Below, piece after piece: positions 8,567 to 16,041 of a DNA stretch of 64,000 nucleotides. The stretch spans positions 1 to 64,000 of the forward strand of contig NZ_JABBFR010000008.1 of NCBI RefSeq assembly GCF_018494065.1, read 5' to 3'. Made by a program: the position numbers and the translations under genes. The stretch comes from Rosenbergiella gaditana. Lineage in GTDB: Bacteria; Pseudomonadota; Gammaproteobacteria; Enterobacterales; Enterobacteriaceae. How positions within the stretch are numbered: the stretch's first letter is position 1; every line of letters starts with the position of its first letter. The notes under the pieces were generated by a model, which saw nothing but the letters and a program-made list of their open reading frames with translations, had not been told where the DNA came from and did not search any database.

Positions 8567-9586
8567 ATGATGAGTGTGAAACAATACGATGCTCTTGACC
8601 AAGCGGTATTAATGCATATTGCGAATCACGTCGTACAAGCCTATCCGCTGCTACAGAACGCGGAAATCAAATTATTATGTCGTTCAGAAAACGCCACATT
8701 TTCGGTGACTGCTCAAGGGAAGCGTTATGCGCTGCGTTTACATCGTGGTAATTATCATCAGAAAGCGGCTATCGAGAGTGAATTACTGTGGTTGGACGCA
8801 CTGCGGGTAGAAGGGATCCAAGTGCCTGAAGCATTACGCGATGCTAAAGGGGAGCGTATCCAAACGTATGTATTATCCGCAAACGAGCAGCGTCACGCGG
8901 TGATTTTTCACTGGATCGAGGGCGAAATGCCTACCAGTGAGGTGTCGCCCGACGCCTTTAAGCAGTTAGGGGAGATTACTGCACGGTTACACCAGCACAG
9001 TCGTCACTGGCAGCGCCCGGCAGATTTTCAGCGCTTACGCTGGGACCATCACTCGATGGTAGGTGCCTCCAGCCATTGGGGAGATTGGCGTGATATTAGC
9101 GATCTGTCTGTCAAGGATCATGACCTTATCTTCACTGTGATCGGTGACGTGGAAGCAACGCTCACCCGTTATAGCCAACAGAGTAACCGCTTTGGCTTGA
9201 TTCATGCTGATCTGCGTCTCACCAATCTTTTATTAGATCGTGGCGAAACACGGGTGATCGATTTTGACGATTGTGGGTTTGGTTGGTATTTACATGATCT
9301 GGCGGCGGCGATCAGTTTTGTGGATCATCATCCGAACGCACCGCTATGGGTGGATCGCTGGATCGAGGGGTATCAAAAGGTACATAGTTTTAGTGACGAC
9401 GACTTTGCTGTATTACCTGCACTGTTAATCCAACGGCGTATTCAATTGACGGCATGGCTGGCCTCGCATCGCGATACAGAAATGGCAAGAAGCGTCGCGC
9501 AAGGGTGGTCCGCACAAACCCTTGAGCTATGTCGCACTTATTTGGAGGGTAAGCAGCTACCCATTGGTCAAGGTGTGCACTATTAA
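8567..9586 (+). CDS. APH-fold small-molecule kinase (choline/ethanolamine/hydroxylysine kinase-like)
   Basis: This 339-residue protein has the aminoglycoside phosphotransferase/choline kinase fold: an N-terminal lobe with RYALRLHRGNYH (the ATP-contacting lysine region is Arg/Leu-rich here), the catalytic Brenner loop LIHADLRLTNLLL near residues 208-220, and the metal-binding VIDFDDCGFGW about fifteen residues later. Family members phosphorylate hydroxyl groups of small molecules; HYKK and ethanolamine kinase are the relevant relatives given the adjacent AGXT2L-like lyase and EAT-type permease. The likely role is cytosolic phosphorylation of the imported amino alcohol. Two consecutive ATGs (8567, 8570) follow GGAGAAG. 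A terminator hairpin lies 37 bases downstream. Acquired aminoglycoside resistance is unlikely from this context. Confidence 0.78.
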   Translation: MMSVKQYDALDQAVLMHIANHVVQAYPLLQNAEIKLLCRSENATFSVTAQGKRYALRLHRGNYHQKAAIESELLWLDALRVEGIQVPEALRDAKGERIQTYVLSANEQRHAVIFHWIEGEMPTSEVSPDAFKQLGEITARLHQHSRHWQRPADFQRLRWDHHSMVGASSHWGDWRDISDLSVKDHDLIFTVIGDVEATLTRYSQQSNRFGLIHADLRLTNLLLDRGETRVIDFDDCGFGWYLHDLAAAISFVDHHPNAPLWVDRWIEGYQKVHSFSDDDFAVLPALLIQRRIQLTAWLASHRDTEMARSVAQGWSAQTLELCRTYLEGKQLPIGQGVHY

Positions 9587-9622
9587 GTAGCAGGAAGGTG
9601 TGGTTTTCCGTCATCGTGATAC

Positions 9623-9649
9623 AAAGCGCGTGTTTTATCGCGCTTTTTA
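9623..9649 (+). terminator. Rho-independent terminator after the kinase gene
   Basis: AAAGCGCG pairs with CGCGCTTT around an 8-base loop and runs into TTTTT. This is a classical intrinsic terminator separating the kinase from the AraC-type gene. Confidence 0.8.
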
Positions 9650-9710
9650 CTCTTGGTATGAAATTTGCTGAACGATTAATATCGTTGCGATTTTCCATGA
9701 GGTCATCACC

Positions 9711-10778
9711 ATGCAATCATTATACTCTCCCTCGCACCAACCGGCTCATCATGGCGTCTTAGCGGCAGCCGCGAGTGGACTTAGCCAATTTATCACGCAC
9801 CAAGGCGGGGATAGTGATCGGGTGTTTGGCATGAGTGGCATTAATCCTGAGTTACTGGGTAATCCGACCATGAGCTTGAGTTTAGTGAATTATTGTCGCG
9901 TGATGGAAGTCGCGGCAAAACATTCAGGGGTGGATAACTTTGGGCTTTACTACGGCAAGCAGTTCAAACCGCAATCACTTGGTTTGATTGGCTATATAGG
10001 GATCTGCTCAGCCACCTTAGAAGAAGCGTTGCGCAATGTGGTTCGTGCTTTTCCCTATCATCAACACGATACACTGATTCAATTGGTCGATAAGGGCGAC
10101 AGCTGGCAATTACACTATCAAGTACGCCATGGCGCCATTTTGCAACGTCGGCAAGATGCAGAATTAACGCTGTGTATGTTCTTAAACTTGATTCGTCATG
10201 CGTTAGGTAGCCACTGGTCACCCAGAGAAGTCCATTTTGAACACCCGCGCCCTGCCGCGTGGCATGAACACTGTAAGGTTTTTGATGCGCCTATTTGGTT
10301 TGATCAACCGACCAACTGTATGGTGATCCCGAAAAGCGATGGGTTACGTACCATGCCGGACAGTGATCCAATGTTATTGACCGTGACACAAGATGCGATC
10401 CGCCAGTTAAATTATCACGTGTCCACACAGCCCTTAATTGATCAGATTCGTATGCAGGTGCAATTAGCGATAGGGCAGGGGGAACCGGATCTTGAACTGA
10501 TTGCGGATCAAGTATCAATGACCCCTTGGTCACTGCAACGCCGATTACGCCAAGAGGGCGTCAGCTTTACAGGACTGGTGGATAAAGTGCGTGGCGAGAT
10601 GGCGATGAGCTTTCTGGAACAGCCACACATCTCGGTGACCGATATGGCATTACTGCTTGGATATTCGGAAGTCAGCGCCTTTTCACGGGCCTTTAAACGC
10701 TGGTTCGGCACCAGTCCCCGTCAATGGCGTCAGTCACAAATCGAAAGATATTTTGCCGATACCTCGATCATTCTGTAA
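9711..10778 (+). CDS. AraC-family transcriptional regulator with arabinose-binding-like N-terminal domain
   Basis: The 355-residue protein has an N-terminal domain of the Arabinose_bd (OruR/ArgR-like) type, with the segments GLIGYIGICSATLEEALRN near residue 87 and VHFEHPRPAAWHEH near 170, followed by a C-terminal two-helix-turn-helix AraC DNA-binding domain (about residues 260-345: DQVSMTPWSLQRRLRQEG, then LGYSEVSAFSRAFKRWFG). Such regulators usually activate a neighbouring catabolic operon in response to its substrate, so the permease/kinase/lyase set immediately upstream is the natural target. It has its own transcription unit after a terminator. The effector is unknown. Confidence 0.85.
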   Translation: MQSLYSPSHQPAHHGVLAAAASGLSQFITHQGGDSDRVFGMSGINPELLGNPTMSLSLVNYCRVMEVAAKHSGVDNFGLYYGKQFKPQSLGLIGYIGICSATLEEALRNVVRAFPYHQHDTLIQLVDKGDSWQLHYQVRHGAILQRRQDAELTLCMFLNLIRHALGSHWSPREVHFEHPRPAAWHEHCKVFDAPIWFDQPTNCMVIPKSDGLRTMPDSDPMLLTVTQDAIRQLNYHVSTQPLIDQIRMQVQLAIGQGEPDLELIADQVSMTPWSLQRRLRQEGVSFTGLVDKVRGEMAMSFLEQPHISVTDMALLLGYSEVSAFSRAFKRWFGTSPRQWRQSQIERYFADTSIIL

Positions 10779-10848
10779 CTGATATGATAAAGGTCTCGTA
10801 TTGACCCATGCTAACCCTTAACTAGGGCGTTAGTCTTATAGGCCACTT

Positions 10849-12033
10849 ATGCAATCATTTACCCCGCCCGCCCGGAAAGGGGGAAACCCTGTTTTTATGA
10901 TGTTTATGCTGGTGACATTCTTTGTCAGCATTGCTGGGGCGTTACAAGCTCCGACACTCAGTCTTTATCTTAGTCAGGAGTTACAGGCTAAACCTTTTAT
11001 GGTTGGACTGTTTTTTACCATCAATGCCGTGACCGGTATCATCATCAGTTTTATATTGGCCAAGCGTTCAGACCGCAAAGGTGATCGACGGCAGTTATTG
11101 ATGTTTTGCTGTGCGATGGCCATTGCGAATGCGGTGATGTTCGCTTTTGTGCGGCAGTATGTGGTGCTGATTACACTGGGGCTGATCTTGTCGGCCTTAA
11201 CCAGTGTGGTAATGCCACAACTTTTTGCTTTAGCAAGGGAATATGCTGATCGTACTGGACGTGAAGTCGTAATGTTCAGTTCGGTGATGCGTGCGCAAAT
11301 GTCTTTAGCCTGGGTGATTGGCCCACCGATCTCTTTCGCACTGGCACTTAATTATGGTTTTATTACCTTATATCTGGTGGCGGCCGCGTTGTTTCTCTTA
11401 TCACTCATTTTAATTAAAACCACCTTACCCAGTGTGCCAAGGCTATATCCAGCAGAGGATTTGGCCAAAAGCGCGGTCAGTGGCTGGAAACGTACGGATG
11501 TACGTCTACTCTTTGCCGCCTCGGTACTGATGTGGGTGTGTAGTCTGATGTATATCATCGATATGCCGCTCTATGTCAGTCAAAGCTTAGGTATGCCTGA
11601 AAGTTTTGCTGGAGTACTGATGGGGACGGCCGCGGGTCTAGAAATTCCGGTAATGCTGCTGGCGGGTTATTTGGCTAAACGGATAGGTAAACGGTTATTG
11701 GTGATCGTTGCGGTGGTTTGTGGCCTTGCTTTTTATCCCGCGATGTTAGTATTTCATCAACAAACAGGATTATTAGTTATCCAACTTCTAAATGCGGTAT
11801 TTATCGGTATTGTGGCAGGGTTAGTGATGCTGTGGTTTCAGGATTTGATGCCGGGTAAAGCGGGCGCTGCGACGACGCTATTCACCAATTCGGTTTCCAC
11901 CGGGATGATCTTTGCGGGACTTTGCCAGGGGATATTAAGTGATGTTCTCGGCCATCAGGCGATTTATTACTTAGCGACAGTTTTGATGGTTATCGCACTG
12001 CTACTGTTACTGCGAGTCAAAGAGCAAGCATAG
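10849..12033 (+). CDS. SetA/SetB-type sugar efflux MFS transporter
   Basis: The 394-residue major-facilitator protein has about twelve membrane spans and aligns along its length with the enterobacterial sugar efflux transporters SetA/SetB: FFVSIAGALQAPTLSLYLS near residue 23, the A-motif region AKRSDRKGDRRQL near 72, ALAREYADRTGREVVMFSS near 130, GTAAGLEIPVMLLAGY, and WFQDLMPGKAGAATTL near 325. Such pumps export sugars and analogues, relieving glucose-phosphate stress. In E. coli setA lies beside sgrR/sgrS between thiB and leuD; here a set gene is kept in the same interval but sgrR and sgrS are not found. Whether it is the setA or setB orthologue cannot be decided. Confidence 0.88.
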   Translation: MQSFTPPARKGGNPVFMMFMLVTFFVSIAGALQAPTLSLYLSQELQAKPFMVGLFFTINAVTGIIISFILAKRSDRKGDRRQLLMFCCAMAIANAVMFAFVRQYVVLITLGLILSALTSVVMPQLFALAREYADRTGREVVMFSSVMRAQMSLAWVIGPPISFALALNYGFITLYLVAAALFLLSLILIKTTLPSVPRLYPAEDLAKSAVSGWKRTDVRLLFAASVLMWVCSLMYIIDMPLYVSQSLGMPESFAGVLMGTAAGLEIPVMLLAGYLAKRIGKRLLVIVAVVCGLAFYPAMLVFHQQTGLLVIQLLNAVFIGIVAGLVMLWFQDLMPGKAGAATTLFTNSVSTGMIFAGLCQGILSDVLGHQAIYYLATVLMVIALLLLLRVKEQA

Positions 12034-12038
12034 GGATA

Positions 12039-12062
12039 AGGGGGCCAAATGGCCCCTTGTTT
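12039..12062. terminator. Bidirectional terminator between the set gene and ybdG
   Basis: GGGGCC pairs with GGCCCC around AAAT, extended by flanking A/T pairs, followed by TTGTTTT on the plus strand. It serves two convergent genes. Confidence 0.7.
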
Positions 12063-13330
12063 TAGAGACTATTGTGGTGGGAAGGCGGCGTAGGCATTAA
12101 CGCCCGAATATCTGTGCCGGTTGGAGTTTGATGGACACGCAAGCCAAATGCAGGCAGAGCCGCGTAGATATAATCAAAAATATCGCTTTGGATCGCTTCA
12201 TAATCTGCCCACACCACAGTATTGGTAAAGGCATAAATCTCAATCGGTTGACCGTTCTCGGTGGGCGCTAACTGACGCACCATTAGCGTCATATCTTGTC
12301 GGATGTGTGGATGGGTCTTCAACCAACTCTCCAACCAGATACGAAAGGTACCAATATTGGTTAAGGCACGATGATTAAGTAACGAAGCATTATGAGTATC
12401 GCGCTGCGCATTCCACTGAGTGATCTCTTGCTGCTTAGTTACTAAGTAGGGGCTAAGCAGATGGGCTTGGCCAAGTTGGTCAATTTCCGTCTCAGACAAA
12501 AAGTGAATGCTAGTCGTATCGATGTTGATGCTACGCTTAATGCGTCGTCCACCTGATTCAGACATTCCCCGCCAATTTTTAAAGGAGTCGGAAATCAAGG
12601 CGTAAGCAGGGATAGTGACGATAGTTTTATCCCAATTATGGACTTTCACCGTCGTTAAATTGATATCGATCACCGCGCCATCTGCACCATATTTTGGCAT
12701 ATCGAGCCAATCCCCAATTTTTAGCATATCGTTGGCTGAGAGCTGAATACCGGCCACTAAACCGAGAATAGGGTCGCGAAACACCAACATCAACACGGCG
12801 GTCATCGCACCCAGTCCTGTCAGCAGGGTACCGGGTGATTTTCCTAGTAATAGCGAGATCATCAAAATGGCGAGTAAAATCGCCATAATTAATTTAATAC
12901 TTTGGAAGATGCCGCGCAGCGGGATCTGTTTGGCGAATTCGCTTCTGGCGGTCACCGCTTGGATCACATCGAGCAGTGAGAAGCCGATCAATAAGCTGAA
13001 GAGCATCACCCATAATTGACAGAGGGTGGTCAGGCCGACGAACAGCATACTTTGTGGATTGAACAGGATATGCAGCAATGTTTGAAAGAGTGCGCCTTGT
13101 AGTAGCCACGTCGCGCGATTAAATAAGCGGTGTTTAAATAAGGATTTTGGCCAAAGATATTGGCTTTTTTCTGACTGTTTTTTCAGTATGGGTAATAGTA
13201 GTTTGTGTAAGAGTACATGGATAATCAGTGAGAGAAAAATCATCGCGGTTAACATGAGTAAGGTCGCGATAATATCGGTGTAATGAGTGAGACCTAGGGT
13301 CTGAAGCCAATGTTGTAGTGGGAGTTGCAT
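12062..13330 (-). CDS. ybdG: YbdG-type mechanosensitive channel (MscS family)
   Basis: The 422-residue protein matches the miniconductance MscS-family channel YbdG (MscM). It has about five N-terminal membrane spans, then the MscS pore helix and beta domain: [26 protein letters not shown] near residue 175, [37 protein letters not shown] and the [10 protein letters not shown] segment. The C-terminal cytosolic domain ends near [13 protein letters not shown]. The family opens under membrane tension to release solutes during hypo-osmotic shock. It converges on the set gene with a shared terminator. The ATG at 13330 gives the family-typical MQLPLQHWL start. Confidence 0.9.
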   Translation of the reverse strand: MQLPLQHWLQTLGLTHYTDIIATLLMLTAMIFLSLIIHVLLHKLLLPILKKQSEKSQYLWPKSLFKHRLFNRATWLLQGALFQTLLHILFNPQSMLFVGLTTLCQLWVMLFSLLIGFSLLDVIQAVTARSEFAKQIPLRGIFQSIKLIMAILLAILMISLLLGKSPGTLLTGLGAMTAVLMLVFRDPILGLVAGIQLSANDMLKIGDWLDMPKYGADGAVIDINLTTVKVHNWDKTIVTIPAYALISDSFKNWRGMSESGGRRIKRSINIDTTSIHFLSETEIDQLGQAHLLSPYLVTKQQEITQWNAQRDTHNASLLNHRALTNIGTFRIWLESWLKTHPHIRQDMTLMVRQLAPTENGQPIEIYAFTNTVVWADYEAIQSDIFDYIYAALPAFGLRVHQTPTGTDIRALMPTPPSHHNSL

Positions 13331-13672
13331 ATTGAGTATAACGTCCTTATTTTTATAGTCTTTTATTTAAATTCAACTTTCATTGTATGTCTAATTTTAT
13401 ACCAATATCATATTTTCATAAAAACTATTGAAATGGTAACTAAAAACGAATTAGTAATGAGTAAGCAGAGGTAATAGCGCATAACATGTTCACCTGTTCT
13501 TGGGGGATTACCAAAACAGCGGCTGTTTTAGCTTTCTACGCATAACGGTGTCACTGTATCTAAGTTTTACTGCACACAAAAATCCCATTCCTCATCACTT
13601 TCACCGTTAAGTGCTACGTCTGCATAATTAATGGAGGATGAAGTTGTTCACTTTCGCAGGATTTTTTTGAAT
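13331..13672. other. Non-coding stretch at the left edge of the foreign scar
   Basis: These 342 bases hold no supportable gene. The first part is AT-rich and contains the ybdG promoter region. A hairpin AAAACAG/CTGTTTT lies at about 13513-13529. AT content rises from here into the scar. Confidence 0.4.
13513..13529. terminator. Small hairpin, possible terminator
   Basis: AAAACAG, loop CGG, CTGTTTT forms a 7-bp stem ending in T's on both strands. No intact gene ends beside it, so it may be a relic of imported DNA. Confidence 0.3.
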
Positions 13673-13883
13673 ATGGATAACGATATTAATACTGAATTAG
13701 AGCGTTTTTGCGGTTTAATGGGTAAACATGGAATGGAAAGCCTTAGACCTTTGATTCAGTACTTATGAGCTTCATAGGGTAGTGGGGGGTGAAAAAACAG
13801 AGGGTAGTCACGAAAGCAACCTTTGGGATTCTGGCTATGAAATTAAACCTGAGAAAATTAAAAATGCGGAGTATGAACTCTAA
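13673..13883 (+). pseudogene. Broken small ORF of unknown family
   Basis: A frame starts with ATG at 13673 (MDNDINTELERFCG...) and stops at 13768 after 31 codons. A second frame, shifted by one, continues from about 13760 (TYELHRVVGG) to a TAA at 13881-13883 and ends KIKNAEYEL. Together they read as one acidic protein of about 65-70 residues interrupted by a frameshift. I do not recognise the family. It sits next to the lysozyme-like fragment and the plasmid replication remnant, so it probably came with them. It could also be two unrelated chance frames. Confidence 0.3.
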
Positions 13884-13935
13884 TACTTAGACGTCAACGC
13901 GAAGAAAAAGAGTAGAAATAATTTATATCTTTTCA

Positions 13936-14142
13936 TCATCTTGTGTAATCAGCCTTATAATATATTTTCAACTCAGTCTCTCGACGTTTCATCAATCCAG
14001 AACTAACACTTCCCTGACTTTTGTTCCACGCTTTCCAAGCTGAATCAAGATTATCTCTGCTTTCTCCATTGATGATCTGGACAACGGTTGAGTCACCAAA
14101 CCCTCTTGAGTCCAACCCGGTACAGATGCGAAAAAACGCCAC
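13936..14142 (-). pseudogene. C-terminal fragment of a GH24 lysozyme-like muramidase
   Basis: The last 50 or so codons read like the end of a phage/effector-type lysozyme: GDSTVVQIINGE, then SAWKAWNKSQG and SGLMKRRETELKIYY, matching the family pattern of a W-N pair, Gly, then GLxxRRxxE. The catalytic N-terminal part is missing. The frame's first 15 codons are not lysozyme but translate the edge of the ColE1-like replication region, so the two were joined at about 14098-14104. It may once have been the killing domain of a bacteriocin or a secreted effector. It cannot be an active enzyme as it stands. Confidence 0.5.
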
Positions 14143-14201
14143 TGGCAGCAGCCATTGGTAACTGGGGAATTTAGCGGGAGGTTACTAAACGCGTATATCT
14201 T

Positions 14202-14219
14202 TATATAAATATATACGAC
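14202..14219. repeat. AT-rich inverted repeat in the RNA II body
   Basis: CGTATAT at 14202 and ATATACG a dozen bases later form an inverted repeat around an A/T-only centre. It lies where ColE1 carries unrelated sequence just upstream of the RNA I promoter, so it is lineage-specific. Confidence 0.3.
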
Positions 14220-14222
14220 TAC

Positions 14223-14252
14223 TTGAAGGTATCAGCCTAGATGCGAAACTAA
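14223..14252 (+). promoter_or_regulatory. RNA I-like promoter
   Basis: TTGAAG (14223-14228) is identical to the pBR322 RNA I -35 hexamer. AACTAA about 18 bases later is a poor -10. The order and spacing relative to the RNA I body match ColE1. Confidence 0.55.
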
Positions 14253-14256
14253 CCAT

Positions 14257-14360
14257 ACTGATTTGGTGACTGTTCCCGCTAAAGTCCAGTTACCGTCCGG
14301 TTTCGAAGAGTTACTAGCTCGACTAGCCCGAACCAACCCGCCTTCCGGCGGTTTTTTTCG
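14257..14360 (+). ncRNA. RNA I-like antisense RNA of a ColE1-type replicon
   Basis: By alignment with ColE1 the transcript should begin near ACTGATTTGG (14257), pass through CCAGTTACCG and GAGTTACTAGCTCG, and end at a terminator hairpin CCGCC/GGCGG followed by seven T's (14338-14358). The length, about 104 nt, compares with 108 for ColE1 RNA I. In a plasmid, RNA I pairs with the RNA II primer to limit copy number. Here its partner is truncated. If still transcribed, it could act in trans on an incoming plasmid with the same loops; that is inference. Confidence 0.6.
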
Positions 14361-14373
14361 TTTACAGGACTGG

Positions 14374-14402
14374 AGATTACGCCCGAAGAAAAAGGATCAC
14401 AA
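14374..14402 (-). promoter_or_regulatory. RNA II (replication primer) promoter remnant
   Basis: On the minus strand TTGTGA (-35, 14402-14397) and TAATCT (-10, 14379-14374) are separated by 17 bases. pBR322 has TTGAGA and TAATCT at the same place. Transcription would begin near 14365 (GTAAACGAAAAA) and run antisense through the RNA I region. Confidence 0.7.
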
Positions 14403-14418
14403 GAAGATCCTTTTGAAT

Positions 14419-14865
14419 TCACTGGAATTCATCGTATGGAGTCCCAAACTTTCGATATATCTGAACAAATACTTCCTTTGGCGACTGAAATTTAGCAATC
14501 GTAATTACGTCATCGTCATGACGATGCTTCCAACACTCGGCCTCAACATCACAAGATACTTGTGCTTCATATCCTTTCAATTTCAAGTAATTTCTTATTT
14601 CGCTGCTATCTGTCACGCCATAAAAATGCACTGTAAATACATGAGCATCCGGCCCGGTAATATTAACAAAATCAAACTTATACTTAGACGATAACCGAGG
14701 CATTTCCTTTAGTAGATCGGGCGTATAAAATTCATACTTTATCCAGTCGCGTTCAGTGTAATATGCCGACCCAGCAAAGAAAAATTTACAAAAAATCCAG
14801 ATAGCGGCCAGAATAATACCGGCAATAAAAACGACACCAATCTTGGCTATTATACGTTTACTCAC
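14419..14865 (-). CDS. Membrane-anchored hypothetical protein, 148 residues
   Basis: The protein begins with GTG (MSKRIIAKIG), has one N-terminal membrane helix (about residues 8-30) and then a soluble domain of about 115 residues with no recognised motif. Two cysteines (in SCDVEAEC) could form a disulphide, and the topology suggests a domain outside the cytoplasm. The GTG overlaps the stop of the preceding 31-codon frame (TTGTGAG), indicating translational coupling. It sits directly upstream of the ColE1-like RNA II promoter and near a lysozyme-like fragment, so an immunity role is possible, but this rests on position only. I do not recognise the family. It appears intact, unlike its surroundings. 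Confidence 0.5.
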   Translation of the reverse strand: MSKRIIAKIGVVFIAGIILAAIWIFCKFFFAGSAYYTERDWIKYEFYTPDLLKEMPRLSSKYKFDFVNITGPDAHVFTVHFYGVTDSSEIRNYLKLKGYEAQVSCDVEAECWKHRHDDDVITIAKFQSPKEVFVQIYRKFGTPYDEFQ

Positions 14866-14957
14866 AACCCCACCCTGCCAAGTACTTCAGTGTAAATCAG
14901 ACCTCCCTTTTGACTACCTACATATCGCCCATCAATAATTTCTGATCGCTTACTCAT
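14862..14957 (-). CDS. Short 31-residue ORF, probably an N-terminal remnant
   Basis: The frame starts with ATG after GGAAAGGACA and reads MSKRSEIIDG followed by RYVGSQKGGLIYTEVLGR before a TGA that overlaps the GTG of the 148-residue gene. The sequence looks like the start of a longer soluble protein rather than a peptide, so it may be the surviving 5' end of a deleted gene fused to the downstream frame. I cannot name the family. Confidence 0.35.
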   Translation of the reverse strand: MSKRSEIIDGRYVGSQKGGLIYTEVLGRVGL

Positions 14958-15002
14958 CCTGAATGTCCTTTCCGTGTGTTCGTTCTGTCTGCATCAAATT
15001 TA

Positions 15003-15775
15003 CTGTCCACTTCCCATTATTTGAGACACACCTGATTAGAGTTTTCTAGCTGTTTCCGGTATGTCTCCGGGGGAAGATGCCCCAGACTTTCATGTGACCG
15101 ATTCAGATTCTAATCTTGCTGCCAGAACCAAGCCATTTCTTTTACCTGACTGAGGGACTGAAATAAATAAGCATTAAAAAACTCCCGACGAAATGAACCA
15201 TTAAACCGCTCAATAAATCCATTCTGCTGAGGTTTTCCCGGCTGAATATGGCAGAGTTTGATATTATTATATTCACAGTAATTCAGTAAGTTAATTGATA
15301 TCAGTTCCGGGCCATTATCAACTCTGATTTGCTGAGGCAGTCCGCGCTCTTCTTTCAGACGATCAAGTACGCGGATCACTCTTCCAGCGGGTAGCGAGGT
15401 ATCGATTTCAATTGCCAGACACTCACGTGTTCCCTCATCAATAATATTCAGTGTTCTGAATCGTTTTCCGCAATACAGGGCATCATGCATAAAATCCATC
15501 GCCCACTGAACATTCGGTTTATTCACAACAGATAACGGCTTTCTATCACGCGCAGGCAGTGTCTTTTTGATCCGCCGTTTAAGGTTTAAACCTAACCGGC
15601 AGTACACGCGATAAACACGTTTATGGTTGAAAATAACCCCCTTAAACCTGAGGCGGAAATAACATTTCCAGAAGCCTGCTTGAGGTGATTCGGACAAAAT
15701 AGCCTGAATAGCGTCTATCACAGCCTTATGCCAGTCAGTGCCGCGACGATAAAAAAGATGCCCGAGATAAAGAAG
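15003..15775 (-). mobile_element. IS3-family element remnant, 5' end deleted
   Basis: The fragment contains most of the OrfB transposase and a terminal region near 15003 (TGTCCACTTCCC). The left part, including all of orfA and the start of orfB, is missing beyond about 15775, where sequence switches to an unrelated frame. Transposition functions are lost. Confidence 0.75.
15017..15775 (-). pseudogene. IS3-family transposase OrfB, truncated and with an amber stop
   Basis: The integrase core (rve, DDE) is clear: WAMDFMHDAL carries the first Asp, RVDNGPELIS the second, and QPGKPQQNGFIERFNG the Glu. The N-terminal helix-turn-helix-like part is partly present from RRGTDWHKAVIDA. An in-frame TAG at 15110-15112 follows WFWQQD; beyond it the same frame continues NLNRSHESLGHLPPETYRKQ to a TAA at 15017-15019, the normal family C-terminus. 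So the gene carries both a 5' deletion and a nonsense mutation. The sequence resembles the IS407-type subgroup (RTLNIIDEGTRECLAIEIDTS). It is not functional. Confidence 0.8.
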
Positions 15776-15937
15776 TCAGTTTACAAGCCGTAATAAGATG
15801 CTCTCTAATGCTTGGCTAAAACTTTTCATATTCGACGGATTACGAAATTTATTCGCTTCGATAAAGGTTAAGTAAGCGTGGTAGAGGTAACGTCTGTATA
15901 GGTCTAATATACTGGGTAGAGGGAGTTGCATAATCAT
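15776..15937 (-). CDS. Hypothetical 53-residue ORF, doubtful
   Basis: A frame from ATG at 15937 (MIMQLPLPSI) runs to a TGA at the IS3-remnant junction and ends LESILLRLVN. The stop codon may have been supplied by the insertion, so this could be the beginning of a disrupted gene. No family is recognised and no strong ribosome-binding site is seen. Its first codons share a stretch (GGGAGTTGCAT on the plus strand) with the start of ybdG, which may be chance. Confidence 0.2.
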   Translation of the reverse strand: MIMQLPLPSILDLYRRYLYHAYLTFIEANKFRNPSNMKSFSQALESILLRLVN

Positions 15938-16012
15938 TTTAGAAATGGCAACGCTATCAAAAGGGCTGCAAAAAGGTTGTCTACGGCGCTGTGATTCCTT
16001 AAGCGAGTAAGT

Positions 16013-16034
16013 GCCCCCTAACGTCTTAGGGGGC
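16013..16034 (-). terminator. Hairpin terminator after the peroxiredoxin gene
   Basis: A perfect 9-bp stem (GCCCCCTAA / TTAGGGGGC, loop CGTC) begins 8 bases after the gene's stop. On the minus strand there is little T tract, so termination may be partial. Confidence 0.55.
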
Positions 16035-16041
16035 GAGGCGA

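Larger units (their letters stand above)
14098..14415. other. ColE1/pMB1-type plasmid replication-control region (remnant)
   Basis: This stretch follows the known ColE1-family order without interruption: TCTTGAGTCCAACCCGGTA near 14102, CGCCACTGGCAGCAGCCA near 14130, TGGTAAC, the RNA I promoter TTGAAG near 14223, CCAGTTACCG near 14287, the RNA I terminator near 14338, GATTACGC near 14375 and AAGGATCACAAGAAGATCC near 14392. Only the 5' half of RNA II is present; the initiation end is cut at about 14100, where lysozyme-like sequence begins, so it cannot serve as an origin. This is direct evidence that ColE1-type plasmid DNA became part of the chromosome. Confidence 0.85.

Noticed and set aside
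8338..8598. Plus-strand frame of 86 codons before the kinase gene
   Set aside because: It overlaps the divergent promoter region and the start of the kinase in another frame.
8567..9586. Aminoglycoside resistance gene
   Set aside because: The APH fold is shared with choline, ethanolamine and hydroxylysine kinases; the metabolic neighbours and lack of mobile DNA around it argue against resistance.
14202..14219. Possible LexA site in the AT-rich palindrome
   Set aside because: It lacks the CTG...CAG arms required for LexA.
14263..14694. Plus-strand open frame of 143 codons
   Set aside because: It runs through the RNA I-like sequence and antisense to the 148-residue gene; composition is not protein-like.
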